A model generated the notes under the pieces. It was given only the letters and a program-made list of their open reading frames with translations, was not told the DNA's origin and searched no databases. Made by a program: the position numbers and the translations under genes. A DNA stretch of 64,000 nt from Hemicentrotus pulcherrimus (Eukaryota; Echinodermata; Echinoidea; Camarodonta; Strongylocentrotidae), in assembly GCA_003118195.1 (NCBI GenBank), contig BEXV01000119.1, forward strand, positions 275,798 to 339,797, given 5' to 3'. Positions 39,401 to 44,437 of the stretch are shown piece by piece; the stretch's first letter is position 1; each line of letters begins with the position of its first letter.

Positions 39401-42236
39401 TATTAGCTCTCAGTAGTCGTGTTGCCATAAATACCACGTTGTTTATCAGCCCAGGTATGTTATGGTTTACTGAAATTGGTTTTCCTGAAGGAACTGTCAT
39501 GATTTTGTTTTCCTTCTTGTCCCTTTGTAGATGTGAATGAATGCCAGCTAGCACATCCCTGCCGGTATAGATGCGTTAACACAGAAGGTAGTTTCATGTG
39601 TGAATGTCCCTCAGGTTATCGCTTATCAGCGGACAGAATATCTTGTGATGGTGAGTGGAAAGATTGGATTTATCTAATATCATACCTTTCATTTAATTTT
39701 TTAAGGTGACAAATCCTAAGTGAGTATCCACAATTTTTGTCTTGCCACTTCCTCTTTAAGAGTACCATGTAGTCATCTAAAATTTGTGTTTAGCTAGAAT
39801 ATGTTAAAAATCCAATCTAAGATAAATTTACCTGGCATTATGTCGGTTAATGGTTCAGGAGTTTGAAGAAAATGAAGGATAACATAAAACCCAGCATTAA
39901 CCCATTTAACCCAAGTCTGACTTTGGTTCTATGTGCACCCTATTCTATGCGAGCGCCAATGAGTGTGTCAACTGCTCAATAAGTCACATTACTGTTTACC
40001 AATAGTAAACTTAAACTGCAACATTCTATGTAGAAGTTGTATTTGAAGCTCATGTTTTGAATACAGTTTAGAGAGCTTAAAATGTTTTAGTTATGATTGT
40101 ATAACCATTGGCAGAAAGTTTGTCATCAAAGATGAAATCCACTGTGAAAAAGGAGAGTAAAAAATAAGTGACAGTTTGAATAAATCTGACTTATATGAAA
40201 TAATTCAAGTTGAAACTTACAGCTTTAGCAATAATGAGAGTACAGTACCAAGCATTAACTCTCCTTTTCTGTATGACATTTGGAAATGAGTGGTTTGAAA
40301 GTCTCATTCCAATCTTAACCTTTTCTTTTTACCAGACATCAATGAATGCATCGAGCAAAACATACAATGCAGAGGCAACGATCTCTGCTTTAATCGTCAA
40401 GGCAACTATAGCTGCTTGGAAACGTCCTGTCCACAATATTATGAGAGGGAACGCTTTACAGGGTATGTTTTGAGCACCTGCTTTTAGTTTGGAGTACCAG
40501 GGGGTGTTTCACAAAGATCCTAAGCTGAACTTAACTTTAAGTTGGACTTAAACATTATGAAGAGCCATTTGTAGCCTTAAAATAAAATATGTTCAAAAGC
40601 AAAATTCAAGTATTTTAGACTTTTCATAAATTCCACATCAAGAACATGAAATCTCCTTGATGATTGAAAACATGAATTATTTGAATCAACATTTTATGCC
40701 TTTAAAAATAACTTTAAAAAAATATTTTCAAAAATGATTAGTTCAACTTAGGATATTTGTGAAAAAACACCCCCCTGTAGGCTCTGATTAATAATGGGTT
40801 CTTGTCCATCGCTCCTTTATGTCTGAACTCTTTAGCACTTTGAGGAATTATTAATCCCTGCTAGGACGAGTTGTGAGTGGCAAATGTAGATTGATGTTAA
40901 GTGCCAATATTGTCTTTCCAAGGACATTAGTGCTGTGGAAGGGATTTGAACTTCATACCCTGTGGTTCGCAGTCCAGCGACTCATCTACTAGACCACCTT
41001 GACTCTACATATGGGGTGGGGTTGTACATTTCATTTCTCTTTAATATGGCCTTTTTACAAGCCTACCGGCCTTCAACATCCACCTGGATGAGACCAGATG
41101 TTCTCATATCTTCTTATAGTGTCTCCTTCCAGATTTCGCAAGGTCCACAAATCTACCTGATTCACGTGCAAACACTTTGTTGGAAATCATTTTGTTAAAT
41201 TTTACTGTTTGCCTTGTGTAACCCATCTCCCATATCCCCTTCACCTCACAGGTACTGCGTGAGGTCTTGCCCTGCGACATTAACAAGATCAGAGTTACAG
41301 CTGTGTGAAAGCCTGCCCGGTACCATCCAATTCAGGACCCTCGCCTTGCTAACGGACACATCGGCTGGGCGGGATCTACTCAGGCTTAGGGTCGTCAGAT
41401 CTGATGGTACCTACCATACAAACACCTACTTCAGTATTGAGAACACCCAGGTAAGATTTGAAATTGACTGGATTCGAGGGAGATATTGATACAATTTCGG
41501 ATGGCCTTGAGAGGTATATCAGAATTTATTGCCTACTATAGAATCATATTGCCTAGAGTTGTAAGACAAGGGCAGTATGGTTCTGATATGTCAATTCATT
41601 AATCCTTTTTGAGATACAGAGCTAAAGTATTCTTTTCATGTTGAATGAATAATACAAGAGACAAGTTTTTTTTCTCTGATGAATGCAAAGCTTTGACTTT
41701 AAATTACCCTGGAGATATGGATGATGTACACAGATGAAGACGAAAAGTTATACAGGCAGTTTAAAAATGAATCATGAACAAAAAAGCCCTAGTCATAACT
41801 GTACACCTATCTTTAGGTTTGGTGGATATAAATGTGGCTACTGACAAGGGCTGCCTATTAGCTTGTCTTAGTTTGAGGTACTTCTAGCTAGTTCAACTTC
41901 AGCTATAAACATCCTTCTTTCATATTCATGTCTGACTATACTTTTGTAAGAGAAATTAAAGGATATTAATTAGTGAATTTTTGGTCAAAGCTTTCATGAC
42001 CCTTTACATATTTCCTCTTTTCTTTCTGATACCTTAAGGTGCCTTTCAATATCCGTACCGAGTCAAGTGGCCGGGGAGTTCTTTCAACCAGACTCAACCT
42101 GCAGGAGCCCAGAGACTATGTGATTAAAGTGAGAGCTCAAGGTTTCTCAGGATCACATATCTCCACCCATGTTGAACTGGACAATGTCTTCCATATCCAC
42201 GTCTCGGTCTCTCAGTTCCCCTACAGTAACTCGTAG
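457..42236 (+). CDS. HMCN1: Hemicentin (3' 46 exons, 5' end outside window)
   Basis: Hemicentins are secreted matrix proteins that organise basement-membrane junctions and cell attachments. The exons join in a single frame of about 3,087 codons: 23 Ig domains, six TSP1, a G2F barrel, eight calcium-binding EGF and a fibulin-type C-terminus. That order and those counts match hemicentin-1 as I recall it; the von Willebrand A domain and earlier Ig domains would lie upstream of the window. Nearly all Ig, TSP1 and EGF exons are symmetrical phase 1-1 units, the signature of exon shuffling. All 45 introns have GT-AG ends. Six in-frame stops interrupt Ig exons 2, 5, 6, 9, 12 and 19, with no frameshift or splice lesion, so the locus is either a very young pseudogene/null allele, misread sequence, or something recoded. 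The family identity is secure; orthology to HMCN1 rather than HMCN2 is inferred. The last codon is followed by TAG at 42234-42236. Confidence 0.93.
724..1015 (+). repeat. Dispersed repeat family A, copy 1
   Basis: This stretch aligns base for base over most of its length with 60896-61166, sharing for example tttgtgtagt, agcaagactggg and gcatgaccag. A shorter reverse-strand relative lies at 55798-55905. It is non-coding and lies in the intron after exon 1. The class is unknown. Confidence 0.6.
1594..1738 (+). CDS. HMCN1: Hemicentin exon 2: first half of Ig domain 2, in-frame TAA
   Basis: Phase 1 in, phase 2 out, donor gtaggt. It carries the B-strand Cys in VTLQCLAAG and the C-strand Trp in VTWLKNG. 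TAA at 1626-1628 interrupts the A-strand 13 residues before the Cys; exons 4 and 20 have Tyr at the same position. The rest of the frame is clean and joins exon 3 through a split Arg codon. Confidence 0.82.
2287..2414 (+). CDS. HMCN1: Hemicentin exon 3: second half of Ig domain 2
   Basis: Acceptor atccag, donor gtaagg; phase 2 in, phase 1 out. It contains REDSGIYTC and the [13 protein letters not shown]-strand. Its Tyr-Lys pair is the best paralogue for the interrupted position in exon 9. Confidence 0.9.
2641..2867 (+). repeat. Retroposon 3' end with (TCTGAA)n tail
   Basis: A simple hexanucleotide tail (tctgaa repeated about four times, 2843-2867) follows an AT-rich stretch, the look of a 3' truncated non-LTR element or SINE. 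An N at 2868 shows the assembler struggled at the tail. Confidence 0.45.
3244..3516 (+). CDS. HMCN1: Hemicentin exon 4: Ig domain 3
   Basis: A 273-nt phase 1-1 exon encoding a complete I-set domain: VSLPCEV, ITWLKDG, then [12 protein letters not shown]. It is uninterrupted. Its A-strand SYDVTL supplies the Tyr that aligns with the stop in exon 2. Confidence 0.93.
4032..4304 (+). CDS. HMCN1: Hemicentin exon 5: Ig domain 4, TGA at the first Ig cysteine
   Basis: A 273-nt phase 1-1 exon between ttcag and gtatgt. The domain is normal ([16 protein letters not shown]) except that TGA at 4100-4102 occupies the B-strand Cys position in the context NVTLP-stop-DSIG. One third-base change from TGC or TGT would create it. 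Confidence 0.85.
4323..4492. mobile_element. MITE, GTGTTTCACAAAG family, copy 1
   Basis: The ends are inverted copies: gggggagtgtttcacaaaga at the left and its complement ending in cactcccc at the right, about 25 bp each with few mismatches. Total length is 170 bp with no coding capacity. Related copies lie at 36321-36467 and 40500-40775. Confidence 0.7.
4826..5098 (+). CDS. HMCN1: Hemicentin exon 6: Ig domain 5, TGA at the second Ig cysteine
   Basis: A 273-nt phase 1-1 exon. It has [16 protein letters not shown] and YDNGRYE, then TGA at 5041-5043 exactly where the F-strand Cys of the YxC motif belongs, then RAQSESG and a normal G-strand. The donor is intact. Confidence 0.85.
5130..5255 (+). 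pseudogene. Relic duplicate of the 5' half of exon 7
   Basis: This stretch follows a tag acceptor-like site and matches the start of exon 7 (5594 onward). Shared pieces include attgctggtgagaaca, gatcctgtg, ttagaatgcaa and cctcctgccgagg. A short internal deletion and several substitutions break its frame, and no donor follows. It is a decayed tandem duplicate inside the intron. Confidence 0.75.
5594..5890 (+). CDS. HMCN1: Hemicentin exon 7: Ig domain 6
   Basis: A 297-nt phase 1-1 exon, donor gtgagt. It encodes VILECNV, VTWYQNG and [13 protein letters not shown]. No interruption. It is the source of the relic at 5130-5255. Confidence 0.93.
6013..6150 (+). repeat. Dispersed repeat family B, copy 1
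   Basis: Shares the core ctgtaaacagtt..aataatctt..aagcctttggtatatc with 9451-9571 and, on the reverse strand, 28915-29025. Non-coding, class unknown. Confidence 0.5.
6656..6931 (+). CDS. HMCN1: Hemicentin exon 8: Ig domain 7
   Basis: A 276-nt phase 1-1 exon with [16 protein letters not shown] and [12 protein letters not shown]; donor gtgagt. The F-strand has Phe in place of Tyr before Cys. Uninterrupted. Confidence 0.92.
7170..7442 (+). CDS. HMCN1: Hemicentin exon 9: Ig domain 8, in-frame TAA
   Basis: A 273-nt phase 1-1 exon with [16 protein letters not shown] and [11 protein letters not shown] at 7415-7417 lies in the F-G region (AGHD-stop-KMLTL). Exon 3 has Tyr followed by Lys at the aligned position (AGYQYKH). 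The donor gtaagt is intact. Confidence 0.83.
7950..8083 (+). repeat. CT-rich minisatellite just upstream of exon 10
   Basis: Tandem units of the type ctctctctttcccacactctttct, varying slightly in length, end 8 bases before the acceptor cag at 8089-8091. The array forms an outsized polypyrimidine tract for exon 10. The reading frames within it are low-complexity shadows. Confidence 0.75.
8092..8367 (+). CDS. HMCN1: Hemicentin exon 10: Ig domain 9
   Basis: A 276-nt phase 1-1 exon after ctgcag. It encodes [16 protein letters not shown] and [12 protein letters not shown]. Uninterrupted; donor gtaact. Confidence 0.92.
8480..9110 (+). repeat. 151-bp tandem array with AGGTCA half-sites
   Basis: Three near-identical units begin near 8511, 8662 and 8813 (151-bp period), followed by a decayed unit to about 9110. 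Units 1 and 2 contain aaggtcaaaggtcaaaggtc, three AGGTCA-like half-sites spaced by one base. A (GTCC)n run at 8480-8507 opens the array. It lies in the intron after exon 10. Confidence 0.8.
9235..9449. mobile_element. 215-bp fold-back MITE, copy 1
   Basis: The two halves are inverted copies (cagacaaagaaagcggacaa at the left, its near-complement at the right, continuing through catcccttcactgcta). The copy at 60666-60880 is also 215 bp. No coding capacity. Confidence 0.8.
9451..9571 (+). repeat. Dispersed repeat family B, copy 2
   Basis: Matches 6013-6150 and abuts the fold-back MITE, so the MITE probably inserted next to or into it. Confidence 0.5.
10300..10584 (+). CDS. HMCN1: Hemicentin exon 11: Ig domain 10
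   Basis: A 285-nt phase 1-1 exon with IELQCMV, IIKWYKG and [12 protein letters not shown]; donor gtaaga. Uninterrupted. Confidence 0.92.
11041..11316 (+). CDS. HMCN1: Hemicentin exon 12: Ig domain 11, TAA at the YxC tyrosine
   Basis: A 276-nt phase 1-1 exon with ITLLCEAEG and ITWERDN. In the F-strand the context is TDSGG-stop-VCVASNN: TAA at 11253-11255 replaces the nearly invariant Tyr two residues before Cys. The remaining frame and the donor gtgagt are intact. Confidence 0.85.
11335..11527. mobile_element. MITE family C, copy 1
   Basis: About 193 bp, sharing ctgcactagtttggccagg, ctcatcaaatcagc, cttaggcattgtt and gtagctac with 54227-54420 and, in reverse, 36670-36862. The better-preserved copies end in inverted taaagccc. 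Confidence 0.7.
12199..12756 (+). CDS. HMCN1: Hemicentin exon 13: Ig domains 12 and 13 fused
   Basis: A 558-nt phase 1-1 exon with two complete Ig domains (VTLRCQAAG to [17 protein letters not shown] to FDAGVYTC). It is the only double-domain exon seen here, so the intron between the two was probably lost. Uninterrupted. Confidence 0.93.
13163..13444 (+). CDS. HMCN1: Hemicentin exon 14: Ig domain 14
   Basis: A 282-nt phase 1-1 exon with [15 protein letters not shown] and [11 protein letters not shown]; donor gtaagt. Uninterrupted. Confidence 0.92.
13841..13915 (-). repeat. tRNA-derived SINE head
   Basis: On the minus strand it shows a box A-like ggctcagtcagtagagcg and a box B gtgggttcaaacccc with a CTCACAA loop between. 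The acceptor arms do not pair, so it is a tRNA-derived SINE fragment rather than a functional tRNA gene. Confidence 0.6.
14114..14401 (+). CDS. HMCN1: Hemicentin exon 15: Ig domain 15
   Basis: A 288-nt phase 1-1 exon with [16 protein letters not shown] and [12 protein letters not shown]; donor gtgggt. Phe replaces Tyr in the F-strand. Confidence 0.92.
14962..15243 (+). CDS. HMCN1: Hemicentin exon 16: Ig domain 16
   Basis: A 282-nt phase 1-1 exon with [15 protein letters not shown] and [12 protein letters not shown]. The donor gtttgt is weaker than its neighbours. Confidence 0.91.
15490..15637 (+). CDS. HMCN1: Hemicentin exon 17: first half of Ig domain 17
   Basis: 148 nt, phase 1 in, phase 2 out, donor gtgagg. 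It encodes TTIDCESYG and VTWTKNN and ends in ASI plus a split Arg codon, the same split as exon 2/3. Confidence 0.9.
16387..16514 (+). CDS. HMCN1: Hemicentin exon 18: second half of Ig domain 17
   Basis: 128 nt, the same length as exons 1 and 3, phase 2 in, phase 1 out. It encodes [11 protein letters not shown] and [11 protein letters not shown]; donor gtaaga. Confidence 0.9.
16809..17078 (+). CDS. HMCN1: Hemicentin exon 19: Ig domain 18, TAA at the YxC tyrosine
   Basis: A 270-nt phase 1-1 exon with VRLFCDATG and ILWQKDG. The F-strand reads SDAGR-stop-DCIAKN, with TAA at 17015-17017 in place of the invariant Tyr. This is the most 3' of the six stops. Confidence 0.85.
17348..17810. mobile_element. 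piggyBac-type MITE with TTAA target duplication
   Basis: The left end reads TTAA then ccctaataaggccgagg; the right end is its near-complement, ccccggcctcattaggg then TTAA. Flanking TTAA plus CCCTA termini are the piggyBac hallmark. The 455-bp interior has no transposase, so it is non-autonomous. A reverse-orientation relative lies at 32364-32707. Confidence 0.78.
17999..18262 (+). CDS. HMCN1: Hemicentin exon 20: Ig domain 19
   Basis: A 264-nt phase 1-1 exon with [16 protein letters not shown] and [12 protein letters not shown]; donor gtaagt. The last 53 bases plus the donor are tandemly duplicated downstream. Confidence 0.92.
18210..18367 (+). repeat. 79-bp tandem duplication spanning the exon 20 3' end and its donor
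   Basis: Positions 18210-18288 and 18289-18367 are near-identical, including gcccaagcagagaggattct and the donor ctaggtaagtag. Using the second donor would add 79 nt and an immediate in-frame TAG, so the copy is a decoy. Confidence 0.85.
18471..18667 (+). CDS. HMCN1: Hemicentin exon 21: first part of Ig domain 20
   Basis: 197 nt, phase 1 in, phase 0 out, donor gtaaag. It encodes AVLTCPADG and VTWRKDG and ends after IIDRVQ, just before the DSG motif. Confidence 0.9.
19619..19700 (+). CDS. HMCN1: Hemicentin exon 22: end of Ig domain 20
   Basis: 82 nt, phase 0 in, phase 1 out. It encodes [13 protein letters not shown] and the G-strand. Same length and phases as exon 26. Confidence 0.9.
20270..20404 (+). 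CDS. HMCN1: Hemicentin exon 23: first half of Ig domain 21
   Basis: 135 nt, phase 1 in and out, donor gtaagg. It encodes LELICEAIG and [12 protein letters not shown]. The split codon makes Asn with exon 24. Confidence 0.88.
20480..20680 (+). mobile_element. LINE reverse-transcriptase C-terminal remnant
   Basis: Translation from 20508 gives [11 protein letters not shown] followed by a stop and [12 protein letters not shown]. This resembles the GRPRKRW...DR..WR.LV tail common at the end of animal LINE polymerase ORFs. It is short, broken, and sits in the intron splitting Ig domain 21. Confidence 0.55.
21050..21181 (+). CDS. HMCN1: Hemicentin exon 24: second half of Ig domain 21
   Basis: 132 nt, phase 1 in and out, acceptor catgtag, donor gtgagt. 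It encodes [21 protein letters not shown] and the G-strand. Confidence 0.9.
21902..22089 (+). CDS. HMCN1: Hemicentin exon 25: first part of Ig domain 22
   Basis: 188 nt, phase 1 in, phase 0 out, donor gtaagt. It encodes AVLNCAVNG and VTWLKNN and ends after SLIIAPTA. Confidence 0.9.
22754..22835 (+). CDS. HMCN1: Hemicentin exon 26: end of Ig domain 22
   Basis: 82 nt, phase 0 in, phase 1 out. It encodes [13 protein letters not shown] and the G-strand. The split position matches exon 21/22. Confidence 0.9.
23275..23544 (+). CDS. HMCN1: Hemicentin exon 27: Ig domain 23 (last Ig)
   Basis: A 270-nt phase 1-1 exon with [16 protein letters not shown] and [12 protein letters not shown]; donor gtgagt. 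It closes the Ig array before the TSP1 repeats. Confidence 0.92.
23545..25896 (+). other. 2.35-kb intron between the Ig array and the TSP1 repeats
   Basis: Very AT-rich, with no exon, clear repeat family or long coding-like frame. The open frames here are short, Phe/Leu-rich by-products of composition. Confidence 0.6.
25897..26067 (+). CDS. HMCN1: Hemicentin exon 28: TSP1 domain 1
   Basis: A 171-nt phase 1-1 exon. WSEWTEW holds the C-mannosylation tryptophans, CSKTCG fits the O-fucosylation consensus, and six cysteines are present. Donor gtaagt. Confidence 0.95.
27128..27298 (+). CDS. HMCN1: Hemicentin exon 29: TSP1 domain 2
   Basis: 171 nt, phase 1-1. WGEW is followed by QPFEEC, so the third Trp is missing. 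CSVTCG and RVRRRFC are typical. Donor gttagt. Confidence 0.94.
27303..27600 (+). repeat. GATGAT/GGTGGT microsatellite tract
   Basis: The tract starts within ten bases of the exon 29 donor and fills most of the 357-base intron. Long Asp/Met or His/Ile reading frames on either strand are artefacts of the repeat. Confidence 0.85.
27656..27826 (+). CDS. HMCN1: Hemicentin exon 30: TSP1 domain 3
   Basis: 171 nt, phase 1-1. [16 protein letters not shown] and six cysteines. Donor gtatgt. Confidence 0.94.
28630..28794 (+). CDS. HMCN1: Hemicentin exon 31: TSP1 domain 4
   Basis: 165 nt, two codons shorter than its sisters, phase 1-1. [16 protein letters not shown] and [10 protein letters not shown]. 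Donor gtaagg. Confidence 0.94.
28915..29025 (-). repeat. Dispersed repeat family B, copy 3
   Basis: Reverse-strand match to the aaacagttaaataatcttgaagcctttg core of 9451-9571 (only partly aligned beyond the core). Confidence 0.45.
29180..29490 (-). mobile_element. LINE reverse-transcriptase remnant
   Basis: The minus strand encodes FEMWWWR, then [15 protein letters not shown]. This matches the FEMWCWRRMLRISWTDHVTNEEV signature seen in the thumb region of animal LINE polymerases (from memory). It is degenerate and sits in the intron between TSP1 domains 4 and 5. Confidence 0.65.
29589..29759 (+). CDS. HMCN1: Hemicentin exon 32: TSP1 domain 5
   Basis: 171 nt, phase 1-1. WSDWDVW and CSAMCGGG: Met replaces Ser/Thr, so this is the only one of the six lacking the O-fucose acceptor. 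Donor gtagga. Confidence 0.94.
30220..30390 (+). CDS. HMCN1: Hemicentin exon 33: TSP1 domain 6
   Basis: 171 nt, phase 1-1. [10 protein letters not shown] and CSETCG with six cysteines. Donor gtacct. Confidence 0.94.
30598..30790 (+). repeat. SINE-like dispersed repeat
   Basis: Shares the aaggtgctt, acacatttaacacctagatg and attaatgtcttgc..ggacatta blocks with 10780-10990 and 40850-40935 (18780-18910 shares the neighbouring part). Part of a tRNA-related SINE family scattered in these introns. Confidence 0.45.
31162..31305 (+). CDS. HMCN1: Hemicentin exon 34: start of the G2F/nidogen-like domain
   Basis: 144 nt, phase 1-1. It begins [16 protein letters not shown], typical of the hemicentin G2F N-terminus, and ends with the split Gly codon. 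Donor gtaagt. Confidence 0.9.
31893..32003 (+). repeat. Repeat family D fragment running into the assembly gap
   Basis: The aaaggacaagtcca..aaaatcagacaaacc start resembles the openings of the units at 38039-38425 and 44438-44955. It is cut off by the N run. Confidence 0.45.
32004..32363. other. Assembly gap (360 N)
   Basis: Run of undetermined bases inside the intron between the two main G2F exons, flanked by repeats on both sides. No exon is needed here to complete the domain. Confidence 0.99.
32364..32707 (-). mobile_element. Partial piggyBac-type MITE, second copy
   Basis: Reverse-strand match to the interior of 17348-17810 (ataaacaagaccaaataacc and acatttccatatgttttgta blocks). It ends in taggg followed by TTAA at 32704-32707; the other end is lost in the gap. 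Confidence 0.65.
33147..33265. repeat. Inverted-repeat element with GTTGCGATTGATT arms
   Basis: gagttgcgattgattg and its complement caatcgcaact form a hairpin, followed by another partial copy (aaatcgcaactg). Small MITE-like element. Confidence 0.5.
33735..34094 (+). CDS. HMCN1: Hemicentin exon 35: main G2F/nidogen-like domain
   Basis: 360 nt, phase 1-1. It covers the beta-barrel with [27 protein letters not shown] and [14 protein letters not shown]. Uninterrupted; donor gtcagt. Confidence 0.94.
34396..34458 (+). CDS. HMCN1: Hemicentin exon 36: short Cys-containing linker after G2F
   Basis: A 63-nt phase 1-1 exon, [20 protein letters not shown] plus RG, with acceptor tttacag and donor gtaaaa. 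It bridges G2F and the first EGF and has two cysteines. Confidence 0.85.
35083..35205 (+). CDS. HMCN1: Hemicentin exon 37: calcium-binding EGF 1
   Basis: 123 nt, phase 1-1, starting DINEC. Six cysteines. The hydroxylation motif is atypical ([10 protein letters not shown], His for Phe/Tyr). Confidence 0.93.
35434..35568 (+). CDS. HMCN1: Hemicentin exon 38: calcium-binding EGF 2
   Basis: 135 nt, phase 1-1, DIDEC start and [11 protein letters not shown]sp/Asn-hydroxylation motif. Donor gtaagt. Confidence 0.93.
35861..35980 (+). CDS. HMCN1: Hemicentin exon 39: calcium-binding EGF 3
   Basis: 120 nt, phase 1-1, DINEC start and [12 protein letters not shown] motif. Its 3' half and following intron sequence are duplicated downstream. 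Confidence 0.93.
36079..36140 (+). pseudogene. Relic duplicate of the 3' half of EGF exon 39
   Basis: gctaccagtgttgctgt, tgtcttaggg and aatcaatgtgaa repeat exon 39, but with a deletion, a TAA in frame and no acceptor. The flanking intron (cattcat, gagaagaggatg) is repeated too, showing a tandem segmental duplication. Confidence 0.75.
36321..36467. mobile_element. MITE, GTGTTTCACAAAG family, copy 2
   Basis: Begins gagggtgtttcacaaagc and ends gggaaacacccccttag, inverted ends of about 20 bp. 147 bp, non-coding. Confidence 0.65.
36529..36657 (+). CDS. HMCN1: Hemicentin exon 40: calcium-binding EGF 4
   Basis: 129 nt, phase 1-1, DVNEC start and [10 protein letters not shown] motif. Donor gtaaac. 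Confidence 0.93.
36670..36862. mobile_element. MITE family C, copy 2 (reverse)
   Basis: Reverse complement of 54227-54420, with taaagcccc at one end and an imperfect inverted copy at the other. It starts 12 bases after exon 40. Confidence 0.7.
37020..37072. repeat. Perfect 25-bp hairpin
   Basis: tgaattcacaaaggaggttt followed almost at once by its complement aaacctcctttgtgaattt. Probably the core of a small MITE. Confidence 0.75.
37160..37345 (+). repeat. tRNA-derived SINE
   Basis: Box A-like ttgctcagtggtagagc and a perfect box B ggttcgaagcc 40 bases later, followed by a non-tRNA body. The arms do not fold into a full tRNA, so this is a SINE. Confidence 0.7.
37552..37674 (+). CDS. HMCN1: Hemicentin exon 41: calcium-binding EGF 5
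   Basis: 123 nt, phase 1-1, DINEC start and [12 protein letters not shown] motif. Donor gtacaa. Confidence 0.93.
38039..38425 (+). repeat. Repeat family D, copy 2
   Basis: Aligns with 44438-44955 over several blocks, including tctcatatttc.aacat.cataac and tttctgc..tcatacaaat. Non-coding, class unknown. Confidence 0.5.
38477..38671 (+). CDS. HMCN1: Hemicentin exon 42: calcium-binding EGF 6 with C-terminal extension
   Basis: 195 nt, phase 1-1. DINEC start, [12 protein letters not shown] motif, then an extra segment with two further cysteines ([17 protein letters not shown]) before the donor. Longer than the other EGF exons. Confidence 0.92.
38731..39094. mobile_element. Large fold-back element (about 360 bp)
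   Basis: Near-complete inverted repeat centred at 38931. The inner arms gaccatctgaataaaaatat / tttttattcagatggtcata are almost perfect; the outer arms (ggaatttctcc / gagaaattcc, tgtgacatca / tgacgtcaca, tatagag / ctctata) are looser. Confidence 0.78.
39531..39650 (+). CDS. HMCN1: Hemicentin exon 43: calcium-binding EGF 7
   Basis: 120 nt, phase 1-1, DVNEC start and [12 protein letters not shown] motif. Donor gtgagt. Confidence 0.93.
40336..40462 (+). CDS. HMCN1: Hemicentin exon 44: calcium-binding EGF 8, start of C-terminal module
   Basis: 127 nt, phase 1 in, phase 2 out. DINEC start, [10 protein letters not shown] motif, then [10 protein letters not shown] leading into the fibulin-type module. 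Donor gtatgt. Confidence 0.92.
40500..40775. mobile_element. MITE, GTGTTTCACAAAG family, copy 3
   Basis: Left end ggggtgtttcacaaagatcc, inner aacttaactttaagttggac shared with copy 1, right end the inverted complement ending in acacccccc. Confidence 0.7.
40935..41009 (-). repeat. tRNA-derived SINE fragment
   Basis: On the minus strand ggtggtctagtagatgag (box A-like) and gaagttcaaatccc (box B-like). Preceded by the SINE-body motif gacattagtgc. Confidence 0.5.
41252..41450 (+). CDS. HMCN1: Hemicentin exon 45: fibulin-type module, first part
   Basis: 199 nt, phase 2 in, phase 0 out. It encodes [20 protein letters not shown] and a beta-rich stretch ending YFSIENTQ. Donor gtaaga. Confidence 0.92.
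42039..42236 (+). CDS. HMCN1: Hemicentin exon 46: fibulin-type module, C-terminus and stop
   Basis: 198 nt including TAG at 42234. It begins [10 protein letters not shown] and ends [15 protein letters not shown], resembling the YVSAYPF-type ends of hemicentins and fibulins. The acceptor is ccttaag, a weak site. Confidence 0.93.
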   Translation: MPFNIRTESSGRGVLSTRLNLQEPRDYVIKVRAQGFSGSHISTHVELDNVFHIHVSVSQFPYSNS

Positions 42237-42935
42237 AAGGATGCCACCTCTGGTTCAACGTCAAGTAACATGAACAAAAAAAAAGGAGAGGTCAAGAATA
42301 ATGATTGGGACATAAGGAGCGATCGAGAATAATTTTTTGGACAAAAGGCCTATGACTTGTTGCTGTGTTCCCTTCGATGCAAATTGCTTGTAAGGTTTAG
42401 GGGAATCCTGACTCGCTAAGGACAGGAAACTTTTGAAGACCATGTGTATCTTGATCTTCTGAATGCACCAATCTAAAACTTTCTTTGCGTCAGATGTGGA
42501 GGTTCATGTTGGAGGAATACATACACATAGTCTACATTTGGTGTTAGGCAACAAGATGCACTATCTATCGATGTCAGCATTTCTAGCAAACACGTTTGGG
42601 GACACCGCTTCAAAGACCCTTCTGCTTGAGCATTGTTGCCATTTTGAAGAGCTTGCTAATCATTGGACCAGGCATCTTGTAAATAATATGACAAATGTGT
42701 GCTAAATAGTGGAGGTGATTTATAAACGTTTTCTTCAATCAGTGATGGTGCTAGCTAGTCGTGTGGATCAACTCCTATGTGGAACATGTATTCTTTCAAA
42801 TTAGAATTAAAATTCTAATGGATATACTATGAATGTTTTTGTGTCTATAAAATGTATTTAAAATTATTCATTTTTATTTTTATACTCTATGTCATGTGTG
42901 CTTTTATTAAAGATTATGTAATGATAACAAGGTCA
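42237..42935 (+). other. Probable hemicentin 3' UTR
   Basis: No coding-like sequence follows the stop. ATTAAA at 42906-42911 is a possible polyadenylation signal; AATAAA at 44216-44221 is an alternative. The true end cannot be fixed from sequence alone. Confidence 0.4.
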
Positions 42936-44437
42936 TACTTTCAGGCCAAGCAATAGGTGCTATTTGTCATGTAACCTTTGTTTAAGTTTAATTCCTCCAT
43001 TTTAATTCTCCGTTTTAATCAACGGCCATTAATTTGTTCCGTTTGACTCTTCACTTGCAGATATCTTTCTTTTTTGATAGCATACTAAGACAAACGTTTC
43101 TACACTCACTTATGTCATGAAACGCATATTCTCTAGACTTAAAAGGAACAGCAAAATTATTATGGGATTGAAAAGTTCTTACGTAAGATTTGCAAAAATC
43201 ACGAGAGGCAAAACAGTTTGCCCAGAAAAATATGAATCAAATTACATTACTTATGAAGTAAACATGTTAGAATCCATAATTTACTTGACCTCTTAAAATT
43301 TGTGAAATTTGTGCCAGGGATTGGATTTGTTTTCATAGATACCGCTACAAAAATGACTGTACCTTCAAATGTGTATGATCACACATTACTTTAAAAATTC
43401 CTGTCCATTTCTTGTGTATAATTTGATCAATTCAATAGTGCATCATTGCCATTGTTATTATGCTTATGATTATGTATTGTGTATGAAATGTAATAGTTAA
43501 GTTGTACATTGTGGCTGCATTCCTGGAATGAAATTTAAAATCAGTTACATGTCCTTAGTTTCTTATCTCTATTTATTTTCTACTTTGTATGTTATATAGA
43601 GATTGTACATACAGTTATTCATCTTTTTAACATCCATGTGTTCCATTGCCGTTCCATTACCGTTTCAACGGCATGATTTAAAAAAGGCAACACATTCAGA
43701 CGATTTGTTTCTTTCATAGAAATGGTTCCGACATTGAATAGTGTACTATAGACATAGTAATACAATGTCGGGTTAAATCGTTTTTTTATTCAGAAAGAAA
43801 CGGTATACCGGTATTTATTAAAATCCTTGTTAGTGTTACATTATAACATTCTGATTCTTATGGAAAAGGAGAATTTATATCAAGCAAAATTAATTCGAGA
43901 TTATGAGATTGAACAAAATTTAGGAAACGCACTTCTTGATATACTATCACAGATTAGTAATGCAATATTCATAAAATGTTACTCGATGTTTGTAATGTAG
44001 AGAATATAAAATCATTTGTTTAGCTTATTTGGTCTGTCTCATAAAGATGATGTGACTTCAATTTCTTTGCAAATCTACCACTTGTTTAAATATTTAAGTC
44101 ATGTGAAGTATCGCAAAATGATGGACAAAAGCTATAATATGTATTTCATGTCTTTTAAAGAATTTTTGAATCGTGACTTTTACAAACTTGGAAGAGGATG
44201 ATTCGTCCGAGAACAAATAAACAGTTATATATATAACTACATTATAAAGATAGTGAACGGAGGCTGTGTGATGTTTCTTTCTGAAGATAATGTGCATTTA
44301 ATGTCCTGGTTTTATTTCGAGTTCCCGAGAGGAATATTGAGTTATAACGAATTACCTTTATCAGAGCTTTGTATTTAGTATACAAATAATATATGTTTGC
44401 GAGTGCATTTAATGAATATGCACTTCACACAGTTTAA